A stretch of 64,000 bases of DNA from Dryococelus australis (lineage: Eukaryota > Arthropoda > Insecta > Phasmatodea > Phasmatidae): contig CM057000.1 of the NCBI GenBank assembly GCA_029891345.1, positions 125,525,338-125,589,337 on the forward strand. The letters are read 5' to 3'. The number at the start of each line of letters is the position of its first letter. The stretch's first letter is position 1. The translations under genes were made by a program, and so were the position numbers. The notes under the pieces were generated by a model that searched no databases, was not told the origin of the DNA, and saw only the letters and a list, made by a program, of their open reading frames with translations. Of this stretch, positions 36,801 through 51,800 are shown piece after piece.

Positions 36801-39800
36801 TAAGAAAGGTTCTAGTATGTGATAAGGAGGGTCTTCAAGCTTAATTAAATGTGGAAATAACTGTGTCTACAGTGATGAGTAGTGAGGCTCCTTGGAGAAA
36901 GTGCAAAGAGCAACATTGGACTGAGGGTCACAAAGCAGTGTAGTTTCGAGGGCAACTGTTACCCACTTTAACCTTCTCTATCTACCTCCCTTCCAGGTGT
37001 AAGGCACAGGAAATTGAGAATTGAGGGTAAAACTGAGGCTGCACGAAAGTAGCGCCAGTGCTTGCGATTCCGAAGCGTGTACTTCTGAATACCCGTCTTG
37101 TATCGAGAGAAGGCACCCTGTGTTCCTTTCATCTGGCCCTACAGGAGAGCGGTAAACAGAACTTCCGATAGCTCAAGTTACTTTCTGATTGGAACACCCA
37201 GGTGTGGTATGTGCAGGTGGTCAGTTCGTCGGTGTAGGTTCCAGCCCTGCAGGAGAGCGGTGGCAGAGTATGGAACATCCTGCGTCACTGGTTCACCTGG
37301 TAGAACAGTTTCTAGTGCTTTGTGCTCCGCTGAACTCTACCAGTTTGGCAGAGCTTGGGTGGCCTCTTAATGTGTGGGTTTCTGGCTTGTTGCCTTGTTA
37401 CCTCGCCGGCTTCACTTTAGAGGTCTGAATTACGTAGGAAAACTATGACTTTTACACAAAAAAATATGTATATAGAGAATAGGTGAGTTTTATGTATTTT
37501 ATTACATGAGAAATAAAACACGGTGGCACTGTGCTACCTTGTACGCTAGAATACTTTGTTACGGAAGTTCCCTAGGCAATTTAGGTGAAGGCGACCTGGT
37601 GATTAATGTAATCGGGAAATGAGGGAGGATACATAAGGGATAGCGAGGGAAGGGATAGAGTCTCGCCAATGAGCTTGCCGAATATTCTGAATGCCTTAAC
37701 AACAAAAGCCAGCGACACTAGCGCTGTCACAATCCCCTACCCTAATTTCTTCCCTGGGAACCACAATCAGTACACACACATCATCACAGTTCACTGAAGA
37801 AGAGTGACATAGAATAAACATGAAGAAATCAGAAGTTTTGGAAGAAAGACAAAGGTCAACAAATCTTGAAGAATGCGAAGAAAATTACAAAGTACAGAAT
37901 TGACATCAGCACACACACATGTATATCTTCCAAATACATAATTTCGTATATTTTCTCCTGGAACGACGAAGGAAAGTCTCCGGGGATGATGGGCAGCCAG
38001 AAAACTTATATCTAGCGCCTTTACATGTAGTTTCTTCTCGGGAAGGGGGCGGGAAGGAGCCCTGGAGAACAGCAACCAGACTGGAAAGTGGTAGACATCC
38101 ACACTGGAATGCCTCGTCGAAGACCCAAACAGAAAGCAGCTCTGGCATCAGTGTAAAACGACTCCACTTGGCGCAACTCGTGGGCAGGTAGGAAGACAAT
38201 GAGCATAAAAAAACCACCGGATAAATTAACCAAGGAAACCTGGAAATTCATTAACAGGAAATGTGGAAACAGCAATAAGGAGCGAGCTAAAACACTTTGG
38301 TCAGTACAACAGCAAAAAAAAAAATTAACAGAGTACACTACCTTTGCCGGGACACTTTCAGATGCTATATATGTGACTTCTTAAACAATCTTTGGTTTTT
38401 TACAGAAACTAATTGAACATTATTTGGATTTAAGAACTTTGTAATTTTATAAGGCCCATTAAACTTGGGCAGGAGTTTACTTTGAAAGATTTTTGCTAGA
38501 ATCAGGAAGAATAATACTTTTACAAAAACTCTATCCCCTATATTAAAATTGCCAGCTACGCGACCCATATTTAGCTTAGTGGCATTAGAAAGCTTCGCTG
38601 CAGAAACCCTGCGGTAAACCTCCTCCAACAGGTGGTCCTGGTTAGCGTCGCTAAGGGGAGTGGAAGGAGAAGGGACATTCAGTAAATCCAATAAGGGGTG
38701 AGTTAAGGGACGGCCCAAAAAAGGGTAAGGATGGAGGGAACCCAGTCAAGTTGTGAACAGCACTATTGAAACGTACACTAATAGAATCCAAATTCAGATC
38801 CCACTGGGTATGATAGTGATTATAAAAATAATAATGACTGACAGGCCTTCAGATTCTTGTGGAATCTCTCGACCTGATTTCCCCTGGGATAATACGGGCT
38901 GGAAGTGTAGTGCTTCACTGCCAAACGGAAACACATATTCTTTAACAAATGAGAGGTAAAATAGTACAATCTCGGTTCACGTGTCTGTAGTCGCTCATGA
39001 TGTGCGCCAAATGTACTTTCTAGGCATGTGTCCCAAAAGTACTATGTGAACGTTTCGTTGAAAGATGGGGCGAAGTCTTTGAGTAGAGTACACATTGTAA
39101 ATGTGCCACACGTCAATTCTAAGTACTTTTTTCTTTGTGGAGCGTGATATAAATCCGTTATGAGGTATGCGTGTGTGTTTGCGCATTCATATGTGTGTGT
39201 GCGTGTGTGTGGGGGGGGGGGGCATAGGTGCGAAAGCGGGTGTTTTTCTTGGCTGATTACGTTTAAAAGCTTGAGTTTCAAATGAATTGAATATAATGAT
39301 TTTTAGACCAACCAAAAAGTGTGGGAGGACAGGCTCTAGTGTTCCAGGCAGTACATGCAACAAAAATGCCAACATTTGGATGGAATCACTTACCAAAATA
39401 GTTGCTAGAAATTTAAATTGCTTGATTTTTAAAATATAAACTGATGCATGCTAACATGCTACACCCCGAAGAGGCACACACTATGGAAGACTCCACCCCA
39501 TCTGAGAGCACCCTACGCTCAGGGAAAGTCAAATTTAGAGGCTGAAATAAATTTTTACCAGTCGTGCAAGGAGACTCCATACATTGGACAGCCGACTAAG
39601 TAACTGTAATTAACGCTGACGCCGGCTAACAGCCAGCAGCAGTCAGACCATGATGGCCCTCACAGCTCACGTGACATGTGGGTAAGCATGTGCGTGCAGA
39701 CGCCACAACCACTGACTTTCCCATAACGGAATAAGTGATTTTCAGTGCCTTGTATGTTTATTTTCAGGTAAAAAAGTGTTCTAATAGTGTAATATATCTT

Positions 39801-42800
39801 TCCTTAAAATATTGTGCACTGTTACTTTCAAATTCGAAATGTGTACTGTGCGAAGAACAAGGACATTAATATTCTAGCTTAAACGCCTATAAAGAACAGT
39901 CATAGAACATCAATATTTAACAATTTAAATTGTTCTTATTATGTACTTTAATCTCTTGTGTGCCATTTATTTTCGATAATAAAAGTTTTACATCGCGTGC
40001 ATAGCACTTCCGCTTGTGTGAACCACGTAGGCAGCCATGGTAGGTCCGCGCGACTCCTGCCTCTGGGCAGTCTTTCTAGGAGAGCTGGCGGGGTAAGACG
40101 CTGTCATGTACACACATCATATTTTTGCACTGAGTTAGAGTTCCATAGTTCATTTTAGTTTACCATTTAACCTTTGATTTGCATACATTTTGCCAGACAT
40201 CCCCAGCAAAATGCTTCTGCTTAAATAAATATTTTGCAGCCCTTGTGGCTTTTTCAATATTAAATCAAGGGAACGAGGAAAGATGTCAGAGAGGCCATGC
40301 GGCCCGCGCAACTTCTGAATCTGGCACCATCCGCGTATGTTAAAGGCTTTTGATTGTAATTTCTGCATAATTGCTGCGTGCAATATTAAGGGTAATCATT
40401 ATATGTATGTATTTTTAGGGTTTTTTCATATTAGATTGTGTTACGACCACATAATTTGTGACCACGTGATTAACAGCAACCAAGTCCGTTCTGCGCCATC
40501 CGTGCGCTTAAAGTGTTCTTTCTTGGTATTTCCTGTGCATCATGATTTTCTTAGGGTAATATGAATTGTTTCATTTAAGGGTTCTTGTAATTTTTCCATG
40601 ATTGATGCTTTTTGTAAACGACCACGCTGTCTTTACACATGTTTGATTTTCCTGCCATCAGGCTCGTTACAAACTTTTGTATGTTTGAATCATAAGGGGA
40701 ATCATTTTCCCAACATCGCTACCATTTTGTTTGGTAATGATTTGCCGTTTTTCATAGAAAAACTAATGCAATTTCATCTGCACCACGTGTTCCACTACAA
40801 ATTTTATCCATCCCCATCTGCGCCATCTAAGAATGCTTTCACGCATCTGCGTGTTTATTGTGCCTATTCATATTGTGTCCCATGTTTTGTAATTGATATT
40901 TATGTAATTTGGACGGCTGTATTATTTTCTTCCTAGCCTGCTAAGTGTATAGATTGTCGCCACCCATCACGTGGTTAGGAGACGAGTATGCGTTAGTGAC
41001 GTAGGTAATCGCAAGTGTTAGTGTTCATGTTTCATACTCCGTGTCCCATCTCCGGGTAAAATCTACAGTCCATCACAGTGGTTGTAGACCCCTTACGTTG
41101 TGGAGATTGTGCTCTCATGGACCATGGAGAAATCATCCATCACAGAGTGCGCTAGTAAAATCAGGAGCTGGGTGAGTCACCCACTGGAGTTAGCTAGTCA
41201 TGCCCAACGTTAAGTATAACTCAGTATTGGCACGATGTGTAATAAGTGGTAAAATAAAAGTCATTTCTCAGTGTACAAAATATGTTTCTGTGTAGTGTCA
41301 AAACCCAGCAGACTCCTACTTCATACAGTGTTTTTCATAAATGTTTAGTAATACAATAGTGTTTGTGAAGACGCTCGGGTGAGACGGACACACACAACCC
41401 ACAGCACCCCTGAGAACCTTTAGTCTCAAAGTGCGGTGTCTGGGAAACACCGCTGGAGCCCATCAACCAGTAAGTAATTGGTGTCTTCGTTCGTCTCGTG
41501 TCTCACCCGACGGCGTCAACGCATCTAATTATGGAATTATACGCCCGCCCGGAAATAAGCATGCAAGTGCCACCCAATGAAGAAATTAATATTTATTTGA
41601 ATTTCCACTATGCTACACTAACCGCTGAAGAAGTTTCAAATAACCCCAGAGATAGCCCCATCCCCGTGGCCTTGTGACGTCACGACTCGCTGGCCTCAGC
41701 CCGAGGTGCAAGAAAATATCTAAGCTTCCACCAGGGGAGATAAGAAAATGAGCGGTGCTACTTCACCCGATAAACCCACCCCTGTGTTGGAAGGCTAAGC
41801 TTCCCCAGCCCCCGGAGAATTGCTGACACAGGGTGATTTTTATATAAATAGAAGTCCAGCACCGTGGTCCAGCAGAGATGCCAGGTTCGCTGGCCAACAA
41901 GGCTCGCAAGTTCACCTCCAGTCTGCGAAGACTCTCCCTCCCCTCCCCTCCTCCGCAGCCCGAGGCAGGGTATTGAACTTCCTACTGTTTGGGAATCAGC
42001 AGTACTCACTCCAGCCAGCAGCATGCAGAAGGCCGCCAGCACTCCAACCTCAGGTTGGACAAGGCTCTTCCTCACAGCTGACCACCCAGGGACAGCTCAC
42101 CTCTTTAATGGTAATTTCAACACCTGTACCCACTACCCTTACCTTAGTCAACTTCCCTTGACTCCCCGGGTAGCAGGTCATTGCGCGATTATGTCCCCCT
42201 GGATTGAGCCCTCGTAGAGTCACGCTGTAGATAGCGTAATTATTTAGCTAATTTGCTTAGTTAATTTTTTTTAATTTATTTCCCGTAGGCTTGCCTTCGC
42301 CTGTTGAATAGTATGTCATTTTAATAATTTTGTATTTTGAGCTAGATCTTAGAATGTACAACTCAGCCAGAACTTTCCGAAATATTTCTTTAAGATGTAA
42401 TAAAAATTACGTGCAAACTAAACTCTCTTGTTTCGACTACAGTACTTTTAGTTTTAGATCCCTTGGTCATTTGCATTTTTATGAACTTATTTTATTATCA
42501 ATTCCAGTGTGGTGTAATATTTAATAATTGCATTAAATTCAGTTGCGCAGTAATTACTTTATATCTCACGTCTCTACTCGGTCATGGGGTGCACTGTATT
42601 CCTCAGGAGGCTTGGCCTGAGTGTGACTGGAATACAAGCCCGCAGGGGCATACCGTTGCTTCGGGGTTTCCAGTGCATCCTCCGCCGGTATGAGGCATAA
42701 GGACTCAATACCTAGGCTTGCGTATTACATAGCAGGTCCTCGGGAGTGACTGATGAACTCGCCCCACATAGGACTGTTCGTCCGCAACCTGGTAGACTGC

Positions 42801-45800
42801 CTTTTCAATCCCTTTCAAATGCGCAGTCAGCATGGAGGTGCAGGTAGCTGTCAGAGGCGATGCGAGAGGCACCCCTTAAATAAGCAGTCAATAGTAAATC
42901 AGTTACTTGTTGAATCAAACCCCACTACACTTTTACCCCATGAGCCGGAAAACCTACCAGTATATTACGACATAGTAACCCCTCCAACCCAGGGAACACC
43001 TTTGAAACACTGGTTAGGCTGGTGCCCACTGGATGAGGAATCTGAGAGTCCCCAGTACCTGTGTCAGCCTTTAATATAGAAAATCCAGAACTCCCAGCTC
43101 AGGAAACCTCCGTTCATGCCAGCACAGTTAAGTTATCATTGGGAAAATTAATTCGGGTTCGACACCCGAACACAGAAAATCTCACCAACTTCTGTGTGGT
43201 AAAATTGGCCTCCGGGAAGATGATCAGGGTTCGAAAATATACGCAGTTACTGGCAATGCTTTTTTTTCATATGTTGATTTGATTTCAAGTGTGCTCACTT
43301 TATCATGTACCGCATGTATGTATGTATGATGTATTTATAAATGGATATATGTACGTATGTATGTACATATGTACGGATGGATGGATGGATTCATGCATTT
43401 GTGTTTGTTTTTATGTGTCTTGGAAACAAATTACTTGCATTGTAGCATAAAAATTAATTTGAATTTTTCCTTATTTTATTTATTCTTAGTTTTTTGTTGA
43501 TAGAAAGCACTAGACATACGTCGGAAGACATACGGGAAAGTTAACCTACGTGTGGCGATGGCCCATGAAGACATGGCATATGCCCTGTATGTTTACGAGT
43601 ACAATTCAGGCCACTTTTTGAGGGCAAGGTTAGTATGAACAGTTGTAATATATTAATACTTATTTAGCTATGGTGTCTGTAAGTCTAAACTGTACTGTTC
43701 AAGCAGATATCAAACTTAGTTTGCAGCTAAGCATTGAGTGTCTTGACACGGAGTGTGATTCTTAGGAAAGTTTGTATGTGTTGCACTTTATATCAGTCAT
43801 GTACATCTGGGCATTAAGTTTTTTGGTTGGTGGGGCAAAAATGCAATGTATTTTAATTCTGTTAGTAAATTTGTCTAATTTAGGTGAGTATAACCTCCCT
43901 TTACAAATATTACATGTAAAAGAATATTGGCAAAATTTTAATTTAGAACTATTAAATTGTCAATAAGAACAAAGTAATTTTTTGAAGTTGTATATGAAAA
44001 TCTGTTGTACGTGAAATATTGAAATTATCTTTACAATAAATAGCTACATTGTTTACTGTTAAATAGCATATGTATGCATAGTGTCAAATCTTGACTAAAC
44101 TACCCTAGTAATAATGATTCCCTCAGAAACCCTATTTTGGGGAACCATAAAAATTTGGCTTAAAAAATTGAACAATTTGAAGGAACATGCCTTCACGTCG
44201 CCCCAGGCGGGATTTTATCCCCCAAACTATATACCGGAGTACCTATAGGATACGCCCCTTGTCGCGGGGGCTATTACAGACATGTCAGATTGTACTGTTC
44301 ACCCGCTGTCGGAAAACACGTTCGCCTCCCCGAAGTGTGAATAAAGCAACTGCAGAGCAGCCAAGACCGCAAGCCAAGGTCAAGAAGTTCCAGGGTGCGC
44401 CGAGGGATGGCACATCCAATGGCTCCGCCCAGCAGCAGATGCCGCCTGGCTCCACCTTCTAGCAGACTGTATTACCGCCCGCACCCTCAAACGAGAGCAA
44501 ACCAGTAGGATATATTTCCTACCGTTGCTAATAATCCTCAGTCTGTTCCTAGTACCTTGTTCCACCACCTCATGTGCTGGGGCTCACTACTGACAACCAG
44601 GTCCTCTTGACATGACCTACCAGAAGCTATTCAGCGATCAGGGTGTCTACCACCCCGGGAAAACCTGGATAAATCAGGAAATTTTAGTTAGCAGAAGTTA
44701 GCAGTGAGTTGGTACATGAGTGTGTACATTAACCTATCCTGTTTTCTCAATAAAGATATGGGAGGTGTTTTTCAAAGTGATTGTGTCACTATTCCGTCTT
44801 TTGTTAATGTTCACAGTCGTCATGGAATTTTAATTTAAACATTGGTCTTTTACTGCCATCGAACAACTCTGAAGCGTTTGCCAATTATGTAGTAACCCTA
44901 TGGTGATTGAGTTAACCTCATCATGTGAGCAAGTTAACCCTGTTAACTCTTATCAGGTTAGTTTTCAAAAATGCCTGTTATTTATGTTTGTTTCAGTAGT
45001 GTATAGAAATTTGATCCTAGGGAGACTAAATGGGAAAGTTTTTTGAGACATTTTACTATTTGTTTAAGAATGTACCTGCAAGGAGGGCAGATTACATTCA
45101 AATCACAGGGTCAGAGCTTTTTCCCAAGTAGTTTTGTTTAATCAGATGGCTAAAAAAATGTGGATATTGCTGAACGTGTCATGAAAAGCTTGCCTCACCT
45201 TAAAAAATTTCTTAAAGAAGTGTCTGTTTCTTCTGTCTCTTTTAACATTGTGAAAAGTTGGAGGTAAAATTGACTTTCTTCTACCCTTCGGCATCAGAGC
45301 TGGAATTGCTTCTTTCAATATTTCAAAGTGAAGCACCCATGGAACCTTTTCTGTATGATTCACTGGAAGACATTTTATTAGCCCTGGTGGAAAAATTTGT
45401 GAAATCAGAGGTACTGCAGAGCTTTACGGAGAAACAGAATGTGTCTTGATTAGATTTACATCAGCAGTAAAAGTTACTGACATCAAATTATAATAACATT
45501 ATGTTAGGTTATGCAGTATGCCATGTCATCAAGAAAGGAAAACTATCAGAAAAGGCTGTTATACTATTAAAAATGGTGTTCGGAGTTTTCTAAAGGTGAT
45601 TGTAATAAAACTTCAAGACAAGAGTCCCCTAAAGTACAAACTCGCTAAGGGAATTTCCTGCTCGTGCCCATCTGTTGCTTTAAATACACGCCTGAGGAAA
45701 CAGTGTTTGAAGTTGTCTACAAAATCGGTGGTTGTTAGGACCAGAAGCTGATATGATTGAGCAAACATATGAGTTGGTATGTTCCTCGGAAGATTCTAAA

Positions 45801-48800
45801 GCCCTTCTTTCATCTTTTTCTCGAGAAGGTTGGCTTGATCACTTGGGGCTTCAAATTCTTAAGGCACATTCGTTTTCAGCTAAAAGTGGCCACCTAAAGT
45901 TTGTGAAAGAGGTGTTGGTACTTTCCCATGGAAATGCCACTTTAGAATGAGGATTCTCACTAAATTGTAATCTGTTGTCTGGAAACTTGCAGGACCAATC
46001 CTTGATTGCACAGAGACAAGTGTACGACTATGTTCATCATTGTGGAGGTGTAGAGCATGTTGATATCACTAAGTCCATGTTGCAGTATGTAAGAAATGCC
46101 AGTTGTAGGCACGCGTAAAGAAGCTGTGCAAACAAAGAAAAGAAGAAAAAGAAGAGGCAGATAAGAGGAAGGCAGAAAAAAGAAGAGTTGATGAGGAAAT
46201 CAAAGAATTACTGAAGAAAAAGGCTAGAGTGTTGGAATTGGTGCGTCAGTACTATAGATGAAAAAGTTGAGTCACTGTGGAATTGAATGTAGCTACCTTT
46301 TACTATTTTTTTTATAACAGTGGGTGTCAAATATTGTGACAAGTAACTGTTTTGTATCTTTATTAATGTTTTTTCTTTGTGTAGTGTTTCTTTTTTATTT
46401 TATTTTTTCCAGTCTGATATGTGTTTTATTGCCAGAGTTCTGTTCAGCAAATATTTATTGTCATTTTTAACTTCACATAATTGTTGAGATTGGTATTAGA
46501 TATGGCAAAATTATTTTTGGCATGTGTTATTTTTGTAGTGCACTTACTAGACACTATTTTGAAATGTATTGTAATATTGGTTCATATTAAAATCAGTTTC
46601 ATATAAACATAGCAAAATTAGTCTGACATTCTTACATTGTAAAGTAAACTGATGTACTTATTACTCTTTTGGTAGTATTTGAATGAGTGAGCTTATTTTT
46701 GGCAAGATTTTTGTAGTTATGTATTATTAGGGTTTTGTATTCTTTTTAAAGTGTGTGCTAATATCCTATTAAGTAAAACACATTTGTTATTGTACGTCTC
46801 TATTGCTAATTATAATTTTTAACCAATATAATATGTGTATTTTTACAGTCTTGTGGAATTCCGTAAGCGTTTAAAAAAAATCTATAAAAAATATATTTGT
46901 AGTCCTGGAAAACGTGGAAAAATCAGGGAATTTTGTTTCTTAGATCAGGTAGACACCCTGAGCGATTTTGCCAAACATCTTCCAGACCTTCCAGAGACTC
47001 GTTCCCAGCAACCCTTGAAGAAGTCGTCAACCCCTTTGCCTTGCCTTCCCTTTTGGTGACTGCAACTACCACTGCCCTTCTGGTATGTGGCTCTCACAAG
47101 TCCCTTCTGGACAACGGTTTTAGGATTGTTAGGTCGAGTAGGATAGACCCAGGTCCCCTTCACCTGGCTTATGTAAAATTATTTCCATTCAACTCTTGGC
47201 TAGCTAGGAGGTAGTACAGGCTACCATATTTATTCTTTGCAGAATATATACGTATTCTCTCTCACTTCTGTGTATTATTTACTCAGGGTAATTGTGCAGG
47301 AGACCGTGGACTTGCCAATTAATTTGCAGAACCTAATGTAGAACTCCGGGCTCCCTTCACTGGGAAACACGTACGTCAGTACCACACACCCAGTAGACGG
47401 CCACCCATACTGTGCACCTGGTGTACAGTAATGTAGAGCCCTCACCACTCGTAAGACAATCCAAAGGAGACTAGTCAGCCACTTAAGCCTGTACTCTGCC
47501 AACCGCGCTGAACTGTGCCGGAGGGCGTATTAGTCTGGACGTAGAGGTACACCCAACTGTCATGGAAAGGCAGCTTGAGGAAACCCATCGATCTGTATCC
47601 ACCACGCTGAACTGTGCCGGATTAAGGAGCACCGGGTACGACTCTCGCCTGTTCAGATTCGACCTTTGGAAGTACACATAGCTAGGGACAAATATTGCCT
47701 GCTTGCCTCCTACGAGGTCGGTATTTGATCCTTCGTGTATACCGTACACCCGGAGGAGTGGTGCTGAGTGGCAAGACAGAAAGGCAGCCACATTCCTGCT
47801 AGCCAGCCGGCACCTCGATCACGTACAGGTAACACCAGAGCCAGATTGCCCAGCTGCCCGCAGAAACCAGGTTCAAGCCAGCGACTGCCAAGGGGAAGTG
47901 GTGCCAGTGGTAAGCCAGCCCAACCACCTGTGCTCAACATCCGGAGGCATCACCTCGCCCTCGCAAACTTTGTGCCCAGCAGGTGAACGACGACGCGCCG
48001 GGCTCTAGATAAGGGACCTGCGCAAGGCCAACGAGTCATAATACAGCTGCCTCCACAGTATGGTCCGCCCCCTTCCTGTGGAACTGACTTGTGCAGAAAC
48101 AAAAAAAAAAATAGTTCTCAGCGGATACAGATACCCAATGTCAAATATCGGCCAATATTAGTAATATCAAACCAGAGGATGATATGGTGGCAATTTGTAG
48201 TAACGAAGGTTCATCTGCTGCTGTTTTTTTTTCAGCAGTTGCTGTTCTTATTCCAAGTATTAAACTGACAGATTGTCACTCCAGGACGGCAAACAAAGGG
48301 TGGAGGGGATATGGCTCCTTGCTGTGGGATAATCATCTACAGGAATAGGAAAGAGTGAGGAAGAGAGAGAGAAATCCCTCTCCCACTCCACTGTGACCTC
48401 CTGCTGTGACAGGCACTTTAGGAGATAATCATCTACAGTTTGTATTGTGGGTCTCTGAAATTACCAGCTTTGCAGGACCACACTTCTCTTACCCTTGTCA
48501 TATCAGTATTTAAAATCTTTCAAAATCAATGATTCTGACATTCATAACCCAGGAACTGGCAGTGCTTCAATTTTACTCTTAGTAAAATAAGAGAGTGCTG
48601 AAATTAAAAACTATACATATTAATAATTTTCTGAATATGAACAAAGTTGAATAATGCTGAGAACTGTAATGCACAACCTTGTAGATTTAATCGTTTTAAT
48701 TTAATTTATTTAGTACATGCTTAAATTGCCATGACCTAAATTAAAAAATAAATTTCTCAAGTATATTTTGAGTGCTGCTTTTAATCTCTGATTTTGAAGA

Positions 48801-51800
48801 AATAGTGTGAAATTAATTTTTCTGTTTTTTTGTATGTTTACTTAAAGCATCTAATAGTACATTGTGTGACACTAACTTTAACATAGATTTTCATCAGCTT
48901 CCCAAAATACTTTTAGTGCTAGTAGAAGTCTTTCAGTCCATTTCTCGTATGTCCATTGTATTAGTATCGGATATCACTTGTATAAGCAGGAAGTATCGGT
49001 TCGTACTGGTATCTGTTAAAACCTGTATCGGCTCAGCACTAAAAAGACCCTACTTTGACATGATGTCCCATTCCGTAGGCTGTCATGCGTCAAGCTTGAC
49101 ATTGTTGGATTGAGGGTTGGGGAAGTAACAAGGGGAGAAAGAGATTGTTTTCACAGCCACGCCTGGCCTTTCCATTCTTTCTCACTTACAATCTTGTGCT
49201 CTCGCTCTCCCTTTCCATCTCCCTCTCCCTCCCACCGTAGTGAGGGCATAGGCTTCGGATCCACCTCGAGAATAAGTTGGTGACCACCAGGATATATTGA
49301 TACATTGTTTTTGCTTTTTGGAACGGGGGGTACAGGGCAATTAGGTCGGCAGCAACTTGTGTGCCTGCTTTGATCAGTGTGGGATTATGGTGCCGTTTTA
49401 GGCTTCTAGGGCCTTGACGCTGGTGCAGACGTATTGCTGGATGTAGGCTTCCACATGTCTACTCACCCCTTCCCAGGTGTATCTCTGACTTAGCTCTCTG
49501 AGTGTCTCCTTTACCCTGGAGTGTTTGTGGTAGTAGTGGCAGATGTCTGCTCGTGGGTGCTGGGATGGGATTGAGTCCACATGTAACTCTGCTCTTTTAA
49601 GTACTTAGGATAGTTAGCTAATAGGTCCTGAACGTCAGAGTCAGCTTGTTGCTGCGAAGACAGCTCAACTGGTTTGTGCCTCCATTAGTTGCACATATCT
49701 TCCTGGATTCTCATTTGGTGTGTAGCATATTCTGGTGGGAGCATCCTTTCAGAGTTTAACCAGCTCCACTTCTTCCTGGCAGGGGTTCAAAGCTTTAGAA
49801 AGTGCATCGGGTAGCTTGTTCTGTTTACCCGGGCAGTGATGTATTGTGTGAGTGAATTGCAGCAGGAGGGCCCAGCAGCCTAGTTTGGACTTAGTGGCAC
49901 TTGCTGTATGTAGCCATGTTAGTGGTCTCCTTATCCTTTTGTACGTGCATCTTCCAGGTGAGGGCCCAAATTACTGCCAGGCATTCCTTTTCATTCGAAT
50001 GATAACTCATTTCCATGTCCAACGGTGCTGGCATAGCTATCACCCAGTGGTTGCCTTCTGGTGTTTCCTCTAGCATCTGTTTGGAGAATTAGGGTTAAGT
50101 TGTGTAGTGGTCAATAAAGCATGTCGTGCTGTGTGAATTGGTCTTTAAGCCTATGGAAACTAATTTCCTCCATCCATCTCCAGCTGTGGTTCTCCTGTAG
50201 GAGGCTGTTTAGTGGTCTCATGATCCCGGCGATGTAGGATGTAATGTCGTGTAGCCAATTGCAGAGCATCCAAAATTTCTGCAACTGTTTCCTATTTAGA
50301 AGTGCTGAGGCTTTAGCTATGTTGCAGATCTGATCGTTCTGAGTCTTCATAAATAAAGAAATGCATCAGACTCTGGGCAGTTGCCTTTCACTTTCAAACT
50401 ATGTAACACTGACAAAAAATTTAATTCCTGTAAAGAAACTTATCCCTTACAGAAGTACTATTGTATATTATTGACGACATTGTAACTAACACTTCTGTAG
50501 CAGGTCATGCTGCATGTATTGCAAGGCTTGTGTTTATTTTATTCTGTGGGAAAATTTTACTCTTGCAAAGCTGTTCTGACTGTTTGTAACAGATAGAAAA
50601 TAATATATTTGTATTTATGTTGCTGTGCATGTTGATTTCTTTCTTTGAAAGTACAGTTAATTGATGTAGTGCTGGAATTAAAAAGTCATAATGTTTAGAT
50701 TTTATTGTGCGTTCTTGTGTTTCTTTAATTTAACTTTTAGTAATAACTGATCCCGAAGATACCAGAGAGGTGAGACAATAAAATGTTATGTTATGTCGTG
50801 TCACTTAGTTACAGTTTGGAAATTTGATGGTGCTGTGTTTCTTGCAGGGAAAATGCAGAGGTGGCTATTGAAATCATGTCGCAGATACTGCCTAAGGACC
50901 ACCTGATGTTGGCCTCTGTGAACAGGGTGAAGGCACTCATTCTGGAGGAAATTGCACTCGACTCGTTCCAAAGTATTTCGAGTAAGTTTATTTGTTTACA
51001 TACAATATTAATTATTTTTCAATGGCTTTACTTTCTCATGCTAAATAATTGCCAATCTGAGCCTAAATATCGTAACCGGAGGGTGGGATAAAGGAAATGG
51101 GGAAGACTGGTCAAAGAGAGAGAGAATGGGAAACTGAGAGTGAGGAGGAAAGAGGGAGAGAGGAGAGATGCAAATATTCCATGCAGGAATGTAACTGGTG
51201 AAGAGAGGGGAGGGGTAAATTGAGAAAGAAGGTAAGAGGTAGGGGTTTGAGGTGACCAGTGGAATGGAGGGGGGGGGGGGAGAGGAGGAAAAAACAGGAA
51301 AAGAAAGGGGTAGTTGAGGGGGAAAAGGGTAGGTGAATGATAATTGGAAGGTGAATGGTGCCGTCAAACTCTACTATTACCTCCTAATAAACCTCCAATT
51401 TAGTAGTTCAACAGAAAATCTCAACTAAATGGAGACATCCACCACCAGGCTAATTTACCGAGCTCCCAGAGACTCAACAACTCTTAAGTGTTACTCAACA
51501 TTAACACTGATCAGACTAGGTAGAGAATCCTGAAAGACTGAAATAAACTTGTAATTAAAAAATAGCTACACTTAAAAATAATTACTGCACTCGCTTAACC
51601 TATAAGAGGCACTTTATATGACACACATTAAAATGTCGGTCAATAATTAGTAATCATAAACTATAAAGAGGTTGACTAGCTTCTACAAAATGAAAAATAA
51701 ATGAGTTTCATTCAAGAACAATTTACTCTGCACAAAAACTGTTAGGTTAAATAGATTGCTTCACAATCACAAAATAAACTGTTTGAACAGGAGCTAAAAC

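Noticed and set aside
41758..42217. Overlapping 105-117 codon ORFs on both strands
   Set aside because: Open in several frames at once because of GC-rich composition; no domain and no conserved motif.
51041..51367. Minus-strand ORF rich in P, S and F
   Set aside because: Shadow of the purine-rich tract.
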